Of a stretch of DNA of 64,000 bases, positions 53,945 to 63,810 are shown one piece after another. The stretch covers positions 86,728,537-86,792,536 of the forward strand of contig CM055092.1 in NCBI GenBank assembly GCA_029204225.1, in the 5' to 3' direction. Every line of letters begins with the position of its first letter. The first letter of the stretch is position 1. The stretch is from Diphasiastrum complanatum (Eukaryota > Streptophyta > Lycopodiopsida > Lycopodiales > Lycopodiaceae). Below the pieces are notes generated by a model that was not told the origin of the DNA, ran no database searches, and saw only the letters and a list, made by a program, of their open reading frames with translations. The position numbers and the translations under genes were made by a program.

Positions 53945-55097
53945 TGCTGGGCCCTTTTTATGGGCCCTTTCCGTACCCCGTTTTCGTAATGAATAGGAGA
54001 GCATGGTTAGGGTTTGGATCTCCTACCAGGTGAGTTATCATGTAGTACAAGCTTTGATCCAATGGGGAGGGGGTTAAACTACGGACCTAGATAGGGACTA
54101 AGCCTACCAAGGGTGTCAATCTTGGCATATGATCTGAGGGTGGAATGGCTTAGTGTGGAAGTAAGATGTTTGACACTTTCTTGGTTCTTCTTAAGGTCTA
54201 GACATGTAAAGATCCTCTTCTTGGATCTTGGCTTCTCTTGGAATGTTTAGGCTCTATGAGCTCTAAACCTTCTTCTCTTGAGACTCAGCTTCTCAAGGAA
54301 GGGGAACAATGGAAATGAGACCTACCTATGGATCTTATTGATCACTCCAAATGTGATTCTAAAACCTACTTTACTATTGTGTGATTTTGTGAATTATGTG
54401 ATTGAAAGCTTGGGCTAATGATCATTCTTCTTGTGATAGCATAATTAAGAAACAATAATCAAGCATTCAAGCATCCACAATCAATCATACAAGTGTAAAA
54501 GAGGAGGGCTTCACGTAGAAAGAAAAGGTAGGAGGAGGAGGCTTTGCTTCTCTCTCTCTCTCTCAATCTCTATTCTTGCAAACGAAAAGTGATTGCAAGA
54601 TGGTGTCACATCCCTACTTATAGAAAAAGTTAGGGCTAGGGTTTTTGGTTCACCCAAAACCATCTGCCATAACAACTTGACTATCTTAAAAGTTTGAAAA
54701 TCCGAATTGCATCTAAAATCTACTTGGGTCCCTTCTTATTTTGGCCCATCAGTATTTTAGATCTAGCTCTATTTCTCGCGCCTTTGGCTTGCGAGTACAA
54801 TGCACCAATTGAGGGTGTCTGACATTACATTATTGATAGATGTCGACTCGGCCATGCTTTTCTTTTCCCATTGCCGTGAAATTTATTGAGGAGATGTTGG
54901 GCTTGGTCTTCGCTCGTTGGCCGGTCTGCAATTTTGTTGACCTTCCGATTTTGACTTTCCCGATGAATTTGAATTCTGGAATTCCTTTTGGTTGTTCATC
55001 AACGTTCCTTGGCATAGTTTGGCAGCATGATCTCATTGTTAGAAGAATCTTTACTAGAACTATTTGTTAGATGAATCTTTGCCAGAATCTTCTAACA
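53945..55097 (-). mobile_element. Solo LTR inserted in Copia K integrase
   Basis: This 1153-bp block has TG...CA ends (minus strand TGTTAGAAGATTCTGG... to ...GGGCCCAGCA) and is flanked by CACTT (53940-53944) and CACTC (55098-55102), a 5-bp target duplication with one mismatch. Removing it and one duplicate restores an open integrase reading across the join (LLKS then EDF). No internal retrotransposon coding sequence lies inside. A CT run sits at 54550. Orientation is inferred from the TGTTAGAA start. Confidence 0.85.
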
Positions 55098-55320
55098 CAC
55101 TCTTTAGAAGATAAGTCCAACAATATCTACTAAAGTCATCAATGCAAGTCACAAACATCTTTGCTCCTCCGTCACTCAAAGAACTAGTGCAATGCACATC
55201 CAAATGTACTAAATGAAAAGGCATCTTAGATCTTGAGCTAGATCTAGAATAAGACAACCTTAGGAATAGTATCAATGCCCTTGATAACAGCTTTACCACC
55301 ATTGGCCACGTTAAGGCACC
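55098..55320 (-). pseudogene. Copia K integrase, first half
   Basis: The minus strand reads SKMPFHLVHLDVHCTSSLSD, GGAKMFVTCIDDFSRYCWTY and LLKS, then the solo LTR target duplication. The first catalytic aspartate is present in VHLDVHC. The pre-integrase zinc region that should precede it is missing. Confidence 0.88.
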
Positions 55321-55445
55321 AAAGAAGTAAAGTACTCTTTTTGACATTTCATAGCAAAGCTTGCCCCACTAGCAATCCACCATGGATCAATATCTCCATC
55401 ATTGGTTAGCAAACAAGAAGACATCAAAAAAGCATCATCATTTGA
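55255..55445 (-). pseudogene. Copia K protease remnant
   Basis: The minus strand reads DDAFLMSSCLLTNDGDIDPW, then WIASGASFAMKCQKEYFTSL and, in another frame, VANGGKAVIKGIDTIPKVVL. The active site is ASGA instead of DSGA, so the catalytic aspartate is lost. The end of the domain overlaps in a different frame with the integrase piece. Confidence 0.8.
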
Positions 55446-55705
55446 GATTTGATCACAACTTCAAAAATCAGAATAGAATCCATAATATATCATGATTCAT
55501 AACATAAACAGTAAATACATATGTCAGTGCCTCGTGAGTCTGGTCACCAATTTAATGCCACATGTGACATGTCTGATGATAAATCATGATGTGTAGACAA
55601 CTTAAGAGTTAATGCTCATCAATACTATGTAATTACAACTACTATGATCCTTCTACAGAGTCCATACTTCCAGTAACTAATCTACAATGTACATTGAGCA
55701 CTCTA

Positions 55706-55978
55706 AGCTCTCCTATGCCTGAGTCTCCTCCTACTCGCTGATGTTGTGGGATCTCGAGTGACAACTGCAAAATCATCATCAGAGGAAGAGGTATGATGCC
55801 CCTCATCCTCATCCCCACTCTCCTCGAACTCCTTCTCTGAGGACTCTGACCCTAACGATGCCTCAGACTCAGACTCATCATCAAGGCTGTGAGCACGGGA
55901 GCTTATACCCTCTATTGCCCTCCTCATGTGCTCTACTCGAGTGACAGGTCTTACACATAAGGAGGGACAAACCTGCAA
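55706..55978 (-). CDS. Terminal exon with acidic tail, unrecognised gene
   Basis: After a minus-strand acceptor ATTTGCAG (ending 55979) the frame reads VCPSLCVRPVTRVEHMRRAI, EGISSRAHSLDDESESEASL, SEKEFEESGDEDEGHHTSSS and DDDFAVVTRDPTTSASRRRL, with RHRRA and a stop. The acidic run followed by a basic end resembles the tail of some plant nuclear or hAT-type proteins, but no conserved domain is present. I found no upstream exon before the Copia sequence at 56290. Confidence 0.4.
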
Positions 55979-55984
55979 ATTCAT

Positions 55985-56285
55985 AAATTACAATAATTAG
56001 TTCGAACTTTGAAATTTTAATTCAAGACCTTAGACAATTCAAGACCTTAGACAAGTGACACACTGTCAAGTTTGAACTGACAAGCGACAACTTGCAAGCC
56101 TGAAGTGACAAGTTATGAGTCAAAAGCATGAAACGTCAAGTTTTCAACCTTGATAGCAAGTACTAACTTCTAAGATCCTAAAGGCTAGAGCTAAATCTGG
56201 TTTGAACGATTTGAACAAGCGGGTCCATCCAATTCGATGGTTTGAACTACAGTTCGCAATTTGATGCAACCTTGGCCCTTTGACT
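55985..56285. other. No recognisable gene
   Basis: It contains several GACAAG/CAAGTT near-repeats (56040-56150) and GGTTTGAAC words. No frame is convincing. Confidence 0.4.
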
Positions 56286-56289
56286 CCAC

Positions 56290-57060
56290 AATAAAAGCAT
56301 TTTAACTTGGATCTATCTTTCTTCTTTCCAACAAAAGTAGAAGGCTCACCTTGATCTTGACCCTTTGACCACTTGCTAGTCCAAGAATATCTGATAGTTC
56401 AACTACATGAGCTTTTCCCTTGCCTTTGAGGTCAATAGACTGATCTTCGATGAAGACAATATCTCGACTTGTCAACTCGACAGGATCATACAGCTTATAA
56501 GCTTTATCTGAAGTAGTGTAGCTAATGAAAATAGATTCTTACTATGGAAGTCAAGCTTCTTCATGATATCTTGCGGTATCTTCGCATAAGCGATACATTT
56601 AAAAACGCGTAGGTTTGATAATAATGGTTTGGAGCCTGTCCAAACTTCATAAGGTGTTTTTTCTGAGAGAGACCTTTAGTCGGACATCTATTATGGATAT
56701 AAGCTACAGTGGAAACAGCTTCAGCACAAAAGACTTTCGGAAGTGTCGCATGAGAAAGCATACACTTGGCCGATTCGAGTAAGTTTTGTTCTTTTTCTCA
56801 GCAAGTCCATTTGATTTGAGGCAAATAGGAAATAATGAATTGTTGGTCAATGTCATTGTTAAGGCAATACTCCTTGAAATTGGTAGAGATGTACTCTCTG
56901 TCGGACCTCAGTGCTTTAATTTTCTTACCAATTTTCATTTTTGCACACTCTTTGAGATGTCGAAAGATTTTAAAAGCCTCTAATTTATGCTTAATAAAAT
57001 AAATTGTTGTTCTTCTCAAATATTTGTCAATGAAGGTAAATTAGACTTTCTCATCCTGTG
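56290..57060 (-). pseudogene. Copia L integrase
   Basis: 57019-56798 reads TIYFIKHKLEAFKIFRHLKE, IKALRSDREYISTNFKEYCL and NNDIDQQFIISYLPQI. 56761-56561 reads MLSHATLPKVFCAEAVSTVA and YIHNRCPTKGLS. Then come linker segments with DIVFIEDQSIDLKGKGKAH. In RSDREY the usual NGG is lost, with the aspartate kept. Frames change three times. Confidence 0.85.
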
Positions 57061-57094
57061 AGGCATTACTTATAGGGTGTTTTTCTAGTTTGAA

Positions 57095-57951
57095 ACTCCT
57101 CTAATGCCTATGAGAAGACATTGGTCTCATCGTCCTCTCCATCATCTTCATCAATGTTGCCATGTTGTTTCACCTTTCCTTGCTTAATGTCCGCTTTTTT
57201 TTTATAGCACTCTCATGCCCAATGTCTTGGCTTGTGGTAGTAATAACACTTGCCTTTCTTCTTTTTTGGCTTTGATGATGACTCTCCCTCGTCCTCATCA
57301 TTCTTTCCCTTTCTAAGTATACACTTTCATCCTTTTTGCTTGCCCTTGGCCACCAATGTCTAGTCTTCCTGAGTGGTTTGTCTTGATTTGACCACCTCCT
57401 GTCGCTGCTCTTCCTACAGTAAGATCCCTTGAAGGTCTTCAAAGGTAGGCAGTCTCTCTCTTGAAGCAATGCCACTTACAAACATTTGCAAGCTTTCTGG
57501 CATGCCACTATGTAGTATACACCAATTCAATATCCCTGATTGGTTCTCCAATGGCGACAAGTTGGTCTCGCAATTCCTTGATTCTGGTGAAGAAAGATCC
57601 CAAGCTTTCATTCTCTTCCATCCTAATGGTGTTAAGCCTTGACTTCTATGTTCTCAAGGCTTCCCAAGCTCCCCTGGTTGTCATTGCGTGACTAATGTGG
57701 GTAATTACATGATCCTTCATCGATAAATTGAATAATGATAGCGCTCTCTGCGCCTTCCTATTTCAAGTTCTCATGTCAGCTGGAGTGGTATTGGGTCGCA
57801 CTTTGACACCTGATACGATGTCCCAGAGCTCCTTCTTCATAAGAATGCTTTTCATGTTGAACTTATAGATGCTATTGTTGGAAGCCCCATCCAACTTGCT
57901 TGCTTTGCCCAAAATTGCCTCATTGATGTTCGCCATGTCCAGAATGCTCAA
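57095..57951 (-). pseudogene. Copia family A gag, second copy
   Basis: 57951-57763 reads MANINEAILGKASKLDGASN and FNMKSILMKKELWDIVSGVK. 57611-57414 contains MPESLQMFVSGIASRERLPT with FEDLQGILL. 57475-57170 covers a degraded zinc knuckle and lysine-rich region. Nucleotide similarity to 2130-3008 is evident throughout, including GATGAGAAGACAYTRGTCTC. It joins Copia L at about 57095 without an LTR. Confidence 0.88.
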
Positions 57952-57959
57952 AACTCCAC

Positions 57960-58423
57960 CATTAGGCTAAAAAGGTTATGTCGAAGCCAATGGTGATGTC
58001 AAATTGCAAAAATAAAGACCTGCACTTTTTAGCTTGCCAAGCTACCTGCCCAAAAAATGCTTATTAAGCCCACAATCCTACCTTGGTGCTCCTTGAAGGG
58101 GTGAAATTGCTTTTGGAGATGACCGATCACTTTCTCCATGGCAAACACTCTGCTTTGACATACTATACATGTGGGTATAGTTCGGGTGCCTTTCATTTGG
58201 AGTCTGTAGCCCTTCATTTGGGTCAAAACGGATCAAGGAGGTCCAAACTAGGGGTTTTTCTACATTTTGAATCATTTCTTCTCAATGAATTTCAATGGCC
58301 TTCAAAATGACTTTCACTAGTCGGGACCCTTCAATGCATTTCAAGTTGAGAAATCTTTATTGAAAAGTCTTCACAATGGCTTTCACATTATATAAGTGCT
58401 TACAAAAAGAGTCTAAACTGAAA
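57960..58423 (-). repeat. Family A leader, second copy
   Basis: This stretch is similar to 3010-3500 in the same position beyond the gag start. It is the target into which the element at 58429-62399 inserted. Confidence 0.6.
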
Positions 58424-58428
58424 TGTGA
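58424..58428 (+). repeat. Left target-site duplication TGTGA
   Basis: TGTGA directly precedes the 5' LTR and is repeated exactly after the 3' LTR at 62400-62404. Copia integrases make 5-bp duplications. Confidence 0.92.
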
Positions 58429-59262
58429 TGTGAAAAATGCAAAAATAAGCTTGGTAGAGGCCAAAAATCTTGTATATAGGATGATTACACACGTGTGGAT
58501 CCTGTTACCATGTGTGAAAATAGTGTACTTGTCATGTACCATAATCATATAGGTTGTACATATGATTTAATTCAAGTTCTAGTGGCTAAAAAGGCCAAAA
58601 ACTAGTTTTCTAGACGTATGACACATGGCATCAATCTATTGATTGCATGAGCCACATCCTTTGGTTAGGTGTCACATACCATGTGTAGAGAACAGCTCAC
58701 ATGTGAGGAATAAGCTGAAGTAGACGGATTTTGACTTCTAGAAGATTTTCAAGTAGATCTCCATACAGAAGGAAAATGGACCAAAAGTGCTCAAAATAGA
58801 AGGTTTTGTCCAAGTGTCAGTTTTGGATGATGAATCATCATATGACACAGCACCTTCACACATGTCGGATCAAAGGGATGATCAGTACCACGAGCTCCCA
58901 CTTATTGTATATATAGAGCCACATTTGGCCATAATCATTGTGAGACACCAATCTTGGTTTTGGAAGCAATTTTTGAGTGATTCTCTCCATTTGTCTACAT
59001 TTGTTTTGATTGTTTTGAGGTTCTATCAATGTGTACTTGATTTTTAGGTTGGAGTCCGTACTCAGACAATGTTTCACACGTGTGAAACCATAAAGTACAC
59101 TTATCTTCAATTAATCATTGTTCTTGTTAGGATTTTGTGTCTAGAATTGATCTAGATTGATCTTAATCTCAAGTAGATTGATAGATCAAGTAATCTGACA
59201 ACCAATCCCTCTTGAGGATCAGATTAGGATCCACTCTTGGTCCTTTTTGTACTTTTTGCACA
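58429..59262 (+). mobile_element. Copia M 5' LTR
   Basis: It is 834 bp from TGTGAAAAATGCAAAAAT to TACTTTTTGCACA. A TATA box GTATATATAG lies at 58908. A perfect 18-bp palindrome GTTTCACACGTGTGAAAC lies at 59071-59088, and ACACRTGTG words recur elsewhere (58481, 58857). It contains AATCTGACAACCAATCCC near 59191, within a segment that is absent from the 3' LTR. Confidence 0.92.
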
Positions 59263-59274
59263 TGGTATCAGAGC
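59263..59274 (+). promoter_or_regulatory. Copia M primer-binding site
   Basis: TGGTATCAGAGC follows the LTR without a gap. It is complementary to the 3' end of plant initiator methionine tRNA, the usual Copia primer. Unlike Copia B, H and I there is only one copy. Confidence 0.92.
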
Positions 59275-59864
59275 CTAGTACAAGAGGTTTTGTTGAAATT
59301 GATAGGGTTAATCCAAATCAAAGCCAAAATTAGCAGTTTTTTGGAAACTAGTCAAATTTTGTGTAGCGAGTTGGATTTGATAGCCATCCTCCAAATTTTT
59401 GGTGCAGATCTTGTTGTGGGCTGTAAGAACCATTTTCACACGTGTGAGTCCATACATCTCCGGTTTTGACTGAGAAATTTCAAAAATTTGTAGAATTTGA
59501 CTCACATACCCAATTTGAGTGATCTCTGGTGCAAAATCAAGCATTTTCTATAGTAAATCTAATCTCTTGATTAGTTCTTGGATTAGATCAGCCAAAAAAT
59601 TGAAATTGAAGCTTGAATTAGGTACACTAATTGATCTTCTCTGATTTTTTGAGTGTATGTTGAGGTTGAAGAGAGAAATTGCTAAAAATCATAGATTAAG
59701 GAGTGATTTTGCGAGGTTGAGACTAGAATCGAAATTTCCATCATTCTAGATTGGTTCATGAGTGATAGGATTGAGTCTATAAGCTTTCTAAATTGCTAGA
59801 AGACTTTAGGTTCAGATCTCTTAGAGAAACCATAAGAGTTTCTAGTGCTTTTTCACATTCAAAA

Positions 59865-61316
59865 ATGGCATCAATGGGTGGTTTTTTGCTTGAAGCTAGT
59901 GAAAGACTTACATCCACTAATTATGCTACTTGGATAGTTCGAATGGAGTCTTTGCTTGTACTTCATGATCTTTATGACATAGTACTTGAGGTGGAAGTAG
60001 AACCTCAAGGAGGAGTTGAATTGGCTAAGTACAAAAAGAGATGTAGAGTTGCATTAGACTGCATAAAAATGAATGTAAGTAATGAACTTTTGAAAGAAAT
60101 CTCATCTTGTACCACATCCAAAGAGGCATGGGATTCATTAAAAGCCATTTATGGATCCAAGAACACTTCAAGGATACTCATGCTTAGGAATCAAATCCTT
60201 CAAAGCATGAAAGGAAGTAGTGAAAGTGCCCAAAATTATGTCTTTAGGATCAATTATTTGAATAAAGAGTTGTCTTCTATAGATGATAAAATCAAAGATG
60301 ATGAATTAGTTCAAATCATTTTGAATGGATTAGGAGATGATTATTCCAATCTTGTTCAAACCTTTGCTATTCAAGATTCACTTCCTAGTATTGAAAAACT
60401 TCAAAGTGTGCTTGTTAGTGAGGAGAGTAGAATGCTTCATATCAAAAGTAGGATGAGTTCCTTATCTTTGAATGATGGTGATGAAAAAGCTAACTTTTCT
60501 TTGAAAGGCAAGAAGAAGAAGTTTCCATCCAAGAAGACTCAAGACATGGAGATGGAGAACAAAGATGGAGCATCAAGTTCCAAAGGCAAGAGCAAGAAGG
60601 ACAAGAAGAAGCTAAAGTGTTTCTTTTGTGGAAAAAAGGGACATTTTGCATCCGAGTGCTACAAGAAGAAGAATGCCCAAGAGAAGGACAATCAAGGCAA
60701 TCTTGTGCTTGAGGAGGAGGAAGAAGGCAATCTATCTTTGATGGTATCCTCACCACAAACATCTAATCAAGACACTTGGTGGATTGATAGTGGGGCAAGC
60801 TCTCACATGACTCACCAAAAAGACTACTTTTCTAATCTACTTTCTTACAATAGTTCTAAGAGATTTATCTTCACTGCAAGTGATCAAGAATGTGAGATTG
60901 TAGGTGTTGGATCCATTCCTTTATGTCTAGGATTATCTAAAAAAGTAGATCTAGACAATGTTCTTTATGTACCTTTAATTACAAAGAACTTGTTGAGTGT
61001 AGGACAACTTATGGATAGTGGATTAGATGTACATTTCAAGCATGTAGCATGTTCTATCTTGAAAGATGAAAAATGTATTGCTAGTGGTTTCAAGCAAGGG
61101 AGGTTATTCAAATTGGATGCTAATGTGATGGTTGGAAGTGTGAACATGGCAAGGGAGGAGCTCACTCAAGTGGAATTATGGCACAAAAGGTTAGACCATC
61201 CTAACTACAAAGCTATGGAGACCATGGTGACAAAGGAGCTAGCAAGAGGACTTCCCAAAACCATATCCAAGTGTGGCAAGCTTTGTGAACTTGTGGACTC
61301 TCCAAATCTCACATGA
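59865..61316 (+). CDS. Gag-protease polyprotein of Copia M (open frame)
   Basis: I chose ATG 59865 (MASMGGFLLEASERLTSTNY) because Copia gags begin this way; an upstream in-phase ATG at 59793 would add 24 residues. The frame is 483 codons. Residues about 10-230 are capsid-like gag (NYATWIVRMESLLVLHDLYD, WDSLKAIYGSKNTSRILMLR, LPSIEKLQSVLVSEESRMLH). A lysine-rich stretch precedes a perfect knuckle CFFCGKKGHFASEC (residues 252-265). The protease active site is DSGASSHM (from residue 308), followed by QECEIVGVGSIPLCL and NVLYVPLITKNLLSVGQLMD. Pre-integrase LWHKRLDHPN (about 437) ends in a degraded cysteine region and a TGA. The product could form particles and process itself but not copy or insert DNA. 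Confidence 0.9.
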   Translation: MASMGGFLLEASERLTSTNYATWIVRMESLLVLHDLYDIVLEVEVEPQGGVELAKYKKRCRVALDCIKMNVSNELLKEISSCTTSKEAWDSLKAIYGSKNTSRILMLRNQILQSMKGSSESAQNYVFRINYLNKELSSIDDKIKDDELVQIILNGLGDDYSNLVQTFAIQDSLPSIEKLQSVLVSEESRMLHIKSRMSSLSLNDGDEKANFSLKGKKKKFPSKKTQDMEMENKDGASSSKGKSKKDKKKLKCFFCGKKGHFASECYKKKNAQEKDNQGNLVLEEEEEGNLSLMVSSPQTSNQDTWWIDSGASSHMTHQKDYFSNLLSYNSSKRFIFTASDQECEIVGVGSIPLCLGLSKKVDLDNVLYVPLITKNLLSVGQLMDSGLDVHFKHVACSILKDEKCIASGFKQGRLFKLDANVMVGSVNMAREELTQVELWHKRLDHPNYKAMETMVTKELARGLPKTISKCGKLCELVDSPNLT

Positions 61317-61585
61317 TTGATTGTAAAGGAGTTGAAACTTCTATGGAGTAAGTGTAAAAGTTTCTAAGGAAAGTGATGAAGCATCCTTTGAGGACATCAC
61401 TACCTATAGAATGCTTATTGGTTCCTTGATATACTTAACTATCACTAGACCAGATATTAGCTTTTGTGTTGGCAAGTTGAGTCAATACATGCAAAGTCCA
61501 TTAATAAGTCATTGGAAAGGAGCAAAAAGGGTGTTAAGGTACATCTCAGCTACAAAAGACTTTGGCATAGTATCAAGCTAGATTT
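61317..61585 (+). pseudogene. Copia M RT/RNase H junction scrap
   Basis: After the deletion the strand reads VSKESDEASFEDITTYRMLI, GSLIYLTITRPDISFCVGKL, SQYMQSPLISHWKGAKRVLR and YISATKDFGIVSS with a stop. This is the block between the RT connection and RNase H (YRSLVGSLLYLT.TRPDI..). About 2.5 kb of integrase and RT expected before it are gone. Confidence 0.9.
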
Positions 61586-61593
61586 TTGAGGAG
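61582..61593 (+). promoter_or_regulatory. Copia M polypurine tract
   Basis: ATTTTTGAGGAG lies directly before the TGTG of the 3' LTR. The purine part is short but in the required place, with the usual T-rich stretch upstream. Confidence 0.6.
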
Positions 61594-62399
61594 TGTGAAA
61601 AATGCAAAAATAAGCTTGGTAGAGGCCAAAAATCTTGTATATAGGATGATTACACATGTGTGGAGCCTGTTCCCACGTGTGAAAATAGTGTACTTGTCAT
61701 GTACCATAATCATATAGGTTGTACATATGCTTTAATTCAAGTTCTAGTGGCTAAAAAGGCCAAAAACTAGTTTTCTAGACATATGACACATGGCATCAAT
61801 CTATTGCTTGCATGAGCCACATCCTTTGGTTAGGTGTCACATCCCATGTGTAGAGGACAACTCACATGTGTGGAATAAGCTGAAATAGACGAATTTTGAC
61901 TTCTAGAAGATTTTCAAGTAGATCTCCATATAGAAGGAAAATGGACCAAAAGTGCGCAAAATAGAAGGTTTTGTCCAAGTGTCAGTTTTGCATGATGAAT
62001 CATCATATGACAAAGCATCTTCACACATGTGGGATCAAAGGGATGATCAGTACCACGAGCTCCCACTTATTGTATATATAGAGCCACATTTGGCCATAAT
62101 CAGTGTGAGACACCAACCTTGGTTTTGGAAGCAATTTTGAGTGATTCTCTCCATTTGTCTACATTTGTTTTGATTGTTTTGAGGTTCTATCAATGTGTAC
62201 TTGATTTTCAGGTTGGAGTCCGTATTCAGATAGTGTTTCACACGTGTGAAACCATAAAGTACACTTACCTTCAATTAATGATTGTTCTTGTTAGGATTTT
62301 GTGTCTAGAATTGATCTAGATTGATCTTAATCTGAAGTAGATTGATAGATCAAGATCAGATTAGGATCCACTCTTGGTCCTTTTTGTACTTTTTTCACA
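61594..62399 (+). mobile_element. Copia M 3' LTR
   Basis: It is 806 bp from TGTGAAAAATGC to CTTTTTTCACA. It matches the 5' LTR along its whole length with few differences; the main one is a shorter AGATCAAGATCAGATTAGG region near 62350. The palindrome GTTTCACACGTGTGAAAC is kept at 62235-62252. Confidence 0.92.
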
Positions 62400-62404
62400 T
62401 GTGA
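62400..62404 (+). repeat. Right target-site duplication TGTGA
   Basis: An exact copy of 58424-58428. Confidence 0.92.
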
Positions 62405-62785
62405 GTGGTAGGTGTGACACTGAGCAGTTATTGTATGTAGTTGCATATTCAAATGGTGACATAGTCTATATTGGATTCGGCAGAGGAAGAACTCCATTTT
62501 GAGTGGTACCATTTGATAGTTGAAAGTTTCAACAATCGATAGTGTTGAGTCAAGTTGTGTCGTGTCAACTTGTCGAGTCGATGTTGATGGTGAGTCATCT
62601 GGCTCAAACTCAAATATTTTTTATTGAGACAACTTTTGCTCTACTTTGAATATTTGTGTATTTTTGTAGACTGTTCAAATGTGCGTGTAAAACTGCAGAC
62701 TGTATCAAATAATAGTTCGTTTCTACAGATTGTTGTAGAGAGTGAGTATTTACAGTGTACATGAGCACTCAAAAGATAGAATTAG
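62405..62785. other. No recognisable gene
   Basis: This is the flank that was contiguous with 58424 before Copia M inserted. It has GTTGAGTCAAGTTGTGTCG-type near-repeats (62550-62600) but no coding signal. Confidence 0.45.
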
Positions 62786-62789
62786 GTGA

Positions 62790-63090
62790 GTAGGAGTAAG
62801 ATTAAACTCCAACATCCATGTGCATCACAAAAGGCTTTGAATTTGGTCGATATGTACTCACCACCATTATCCGACCTCAAGCACTTGAATTCAAAAGGCT
62901 TTGAATTTGGTCGATATGTACTCACCACCATTATCCGACCTCCAACACTTGATCTTGGTGTTAAATTGGTTCTCCCTTGCATTCTTGAATTTGACAAAAA
63001 CATCAAGCACCTCTTTGATCTTTAGAATATATACCCAAGTAAATCTACTAAAATAACAATAAATGTGACATACATCTTAGTGTTGGATTT
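62790..63090 (-). pseudogene. Copia integrase scrap with duplicated catalytic motif
   Basis: The minus strand reads YSFFSRFTWVYILKIKEVLD-like sequence (FTWVYILKIKEVLDVFVKFK), then NARENQFNTKIKCW, RSDNGGEYISTKFKAF, a linker FEFKCL, and again RSDNGGEYISTKFKAF with CDAHG. A 51-bp block is exactly repeated (62828-62878 and 62892-62942, period 64 bp), so the second catalytic aspartate motif is present twice and the frame shifts between copies. Confidence 0.88.
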
Positions 63091-63099
63091 ACTCCTCCT

Positions 63100-63810
63100 C
63101 CTCTCCTAAATCCCAGTTTTAATCTACCTCCATTCATGCTGCATATTTTCTAACGTTGTCGCAGTCTACATTTTCACACGCAAATTCACACAGACGAAAA
63201 AAAGGCGAATGAATTGCGACATTGTGTTCTTACACAGGTCATGGTGACAGGCGAAAAGGGGACACTACCTTACTGAATGCCAAAGGTGCCCTAACAGATA
63301 AGGCACCTTGTAAATCTTATCCTAAGGCCATTCGTAAGAGTGACGCACTTTTGTGTCATCACCAATGTTCACTTCAATATTGGCTGATGTCGCACCCTTT
63401 TCACCTTCACCCCATGCAGTTGCGCTAACAGATTGGACAACAATTGCAGCCACCCATGATCCCCTATAACAGCACATCCACTTTGTACTTTCACATCTAC
63501 ACACCTATAATATTATGTATATATATTGGATACCATCTGCGTATTCGATGATGATGATCAGATGATCAAGTGAGTTAAGAAGAGACTAAGAGAAGAGGTT
63601 TGATTCCTCATTACAGACAGAAATAAGCTTCGTAGGGCATGCGGTTTCATCCGCTATTGTATTGTGCTTTGCCGAATTATTAACTTGTATACATGATATA
63701 CTTAATCTGATACAGCTCTTTGTTCTGCATTCAAATGTGTGTTAATATTGCTATGCTTGTTCTTCATTTTTGTCTGATCTTTCTAGCTGCTCTTTTTGGT
63801 AATAGATGAT
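63100..63810. other. No recognisable gene
   Basis: There are only short frames. TATATATATTGG occurs near 63518, and the sequence from about 63560 onward has LTR-like composition. No primer site or purine tract confirms it. Confidence 0.4.

Larger units (their letters stand above)
58429..62399 (+). mobile_element. Copia M: complete but deletion-derived LTR retrotransposon
   Basis: This is the only element here with both ends proven: two LTRs (58429-59262 and 61594-62399), a primer site next to the first, a purine run next to the second and TGTGA duplications outside. Inside is one open gag-protease frame. Integrase and nearly all of RT and RNase H are missing, leaving a 200-bp scrap from the RT/RNase H junction. 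Such an element could move only with enzymes supplied by a relative. The LTRs are very similar, apart from a 27-bp length difference and scattered substitutions, so it is the youngest recognisable insertion. Confidence 0.93.

Noticed and set aside
55706-55978. Acidic terminal exon as the C-terminus of a hAT transposase
   Set aside because: No hAT dimerisation motif precedes it; composition alone is not evidence.
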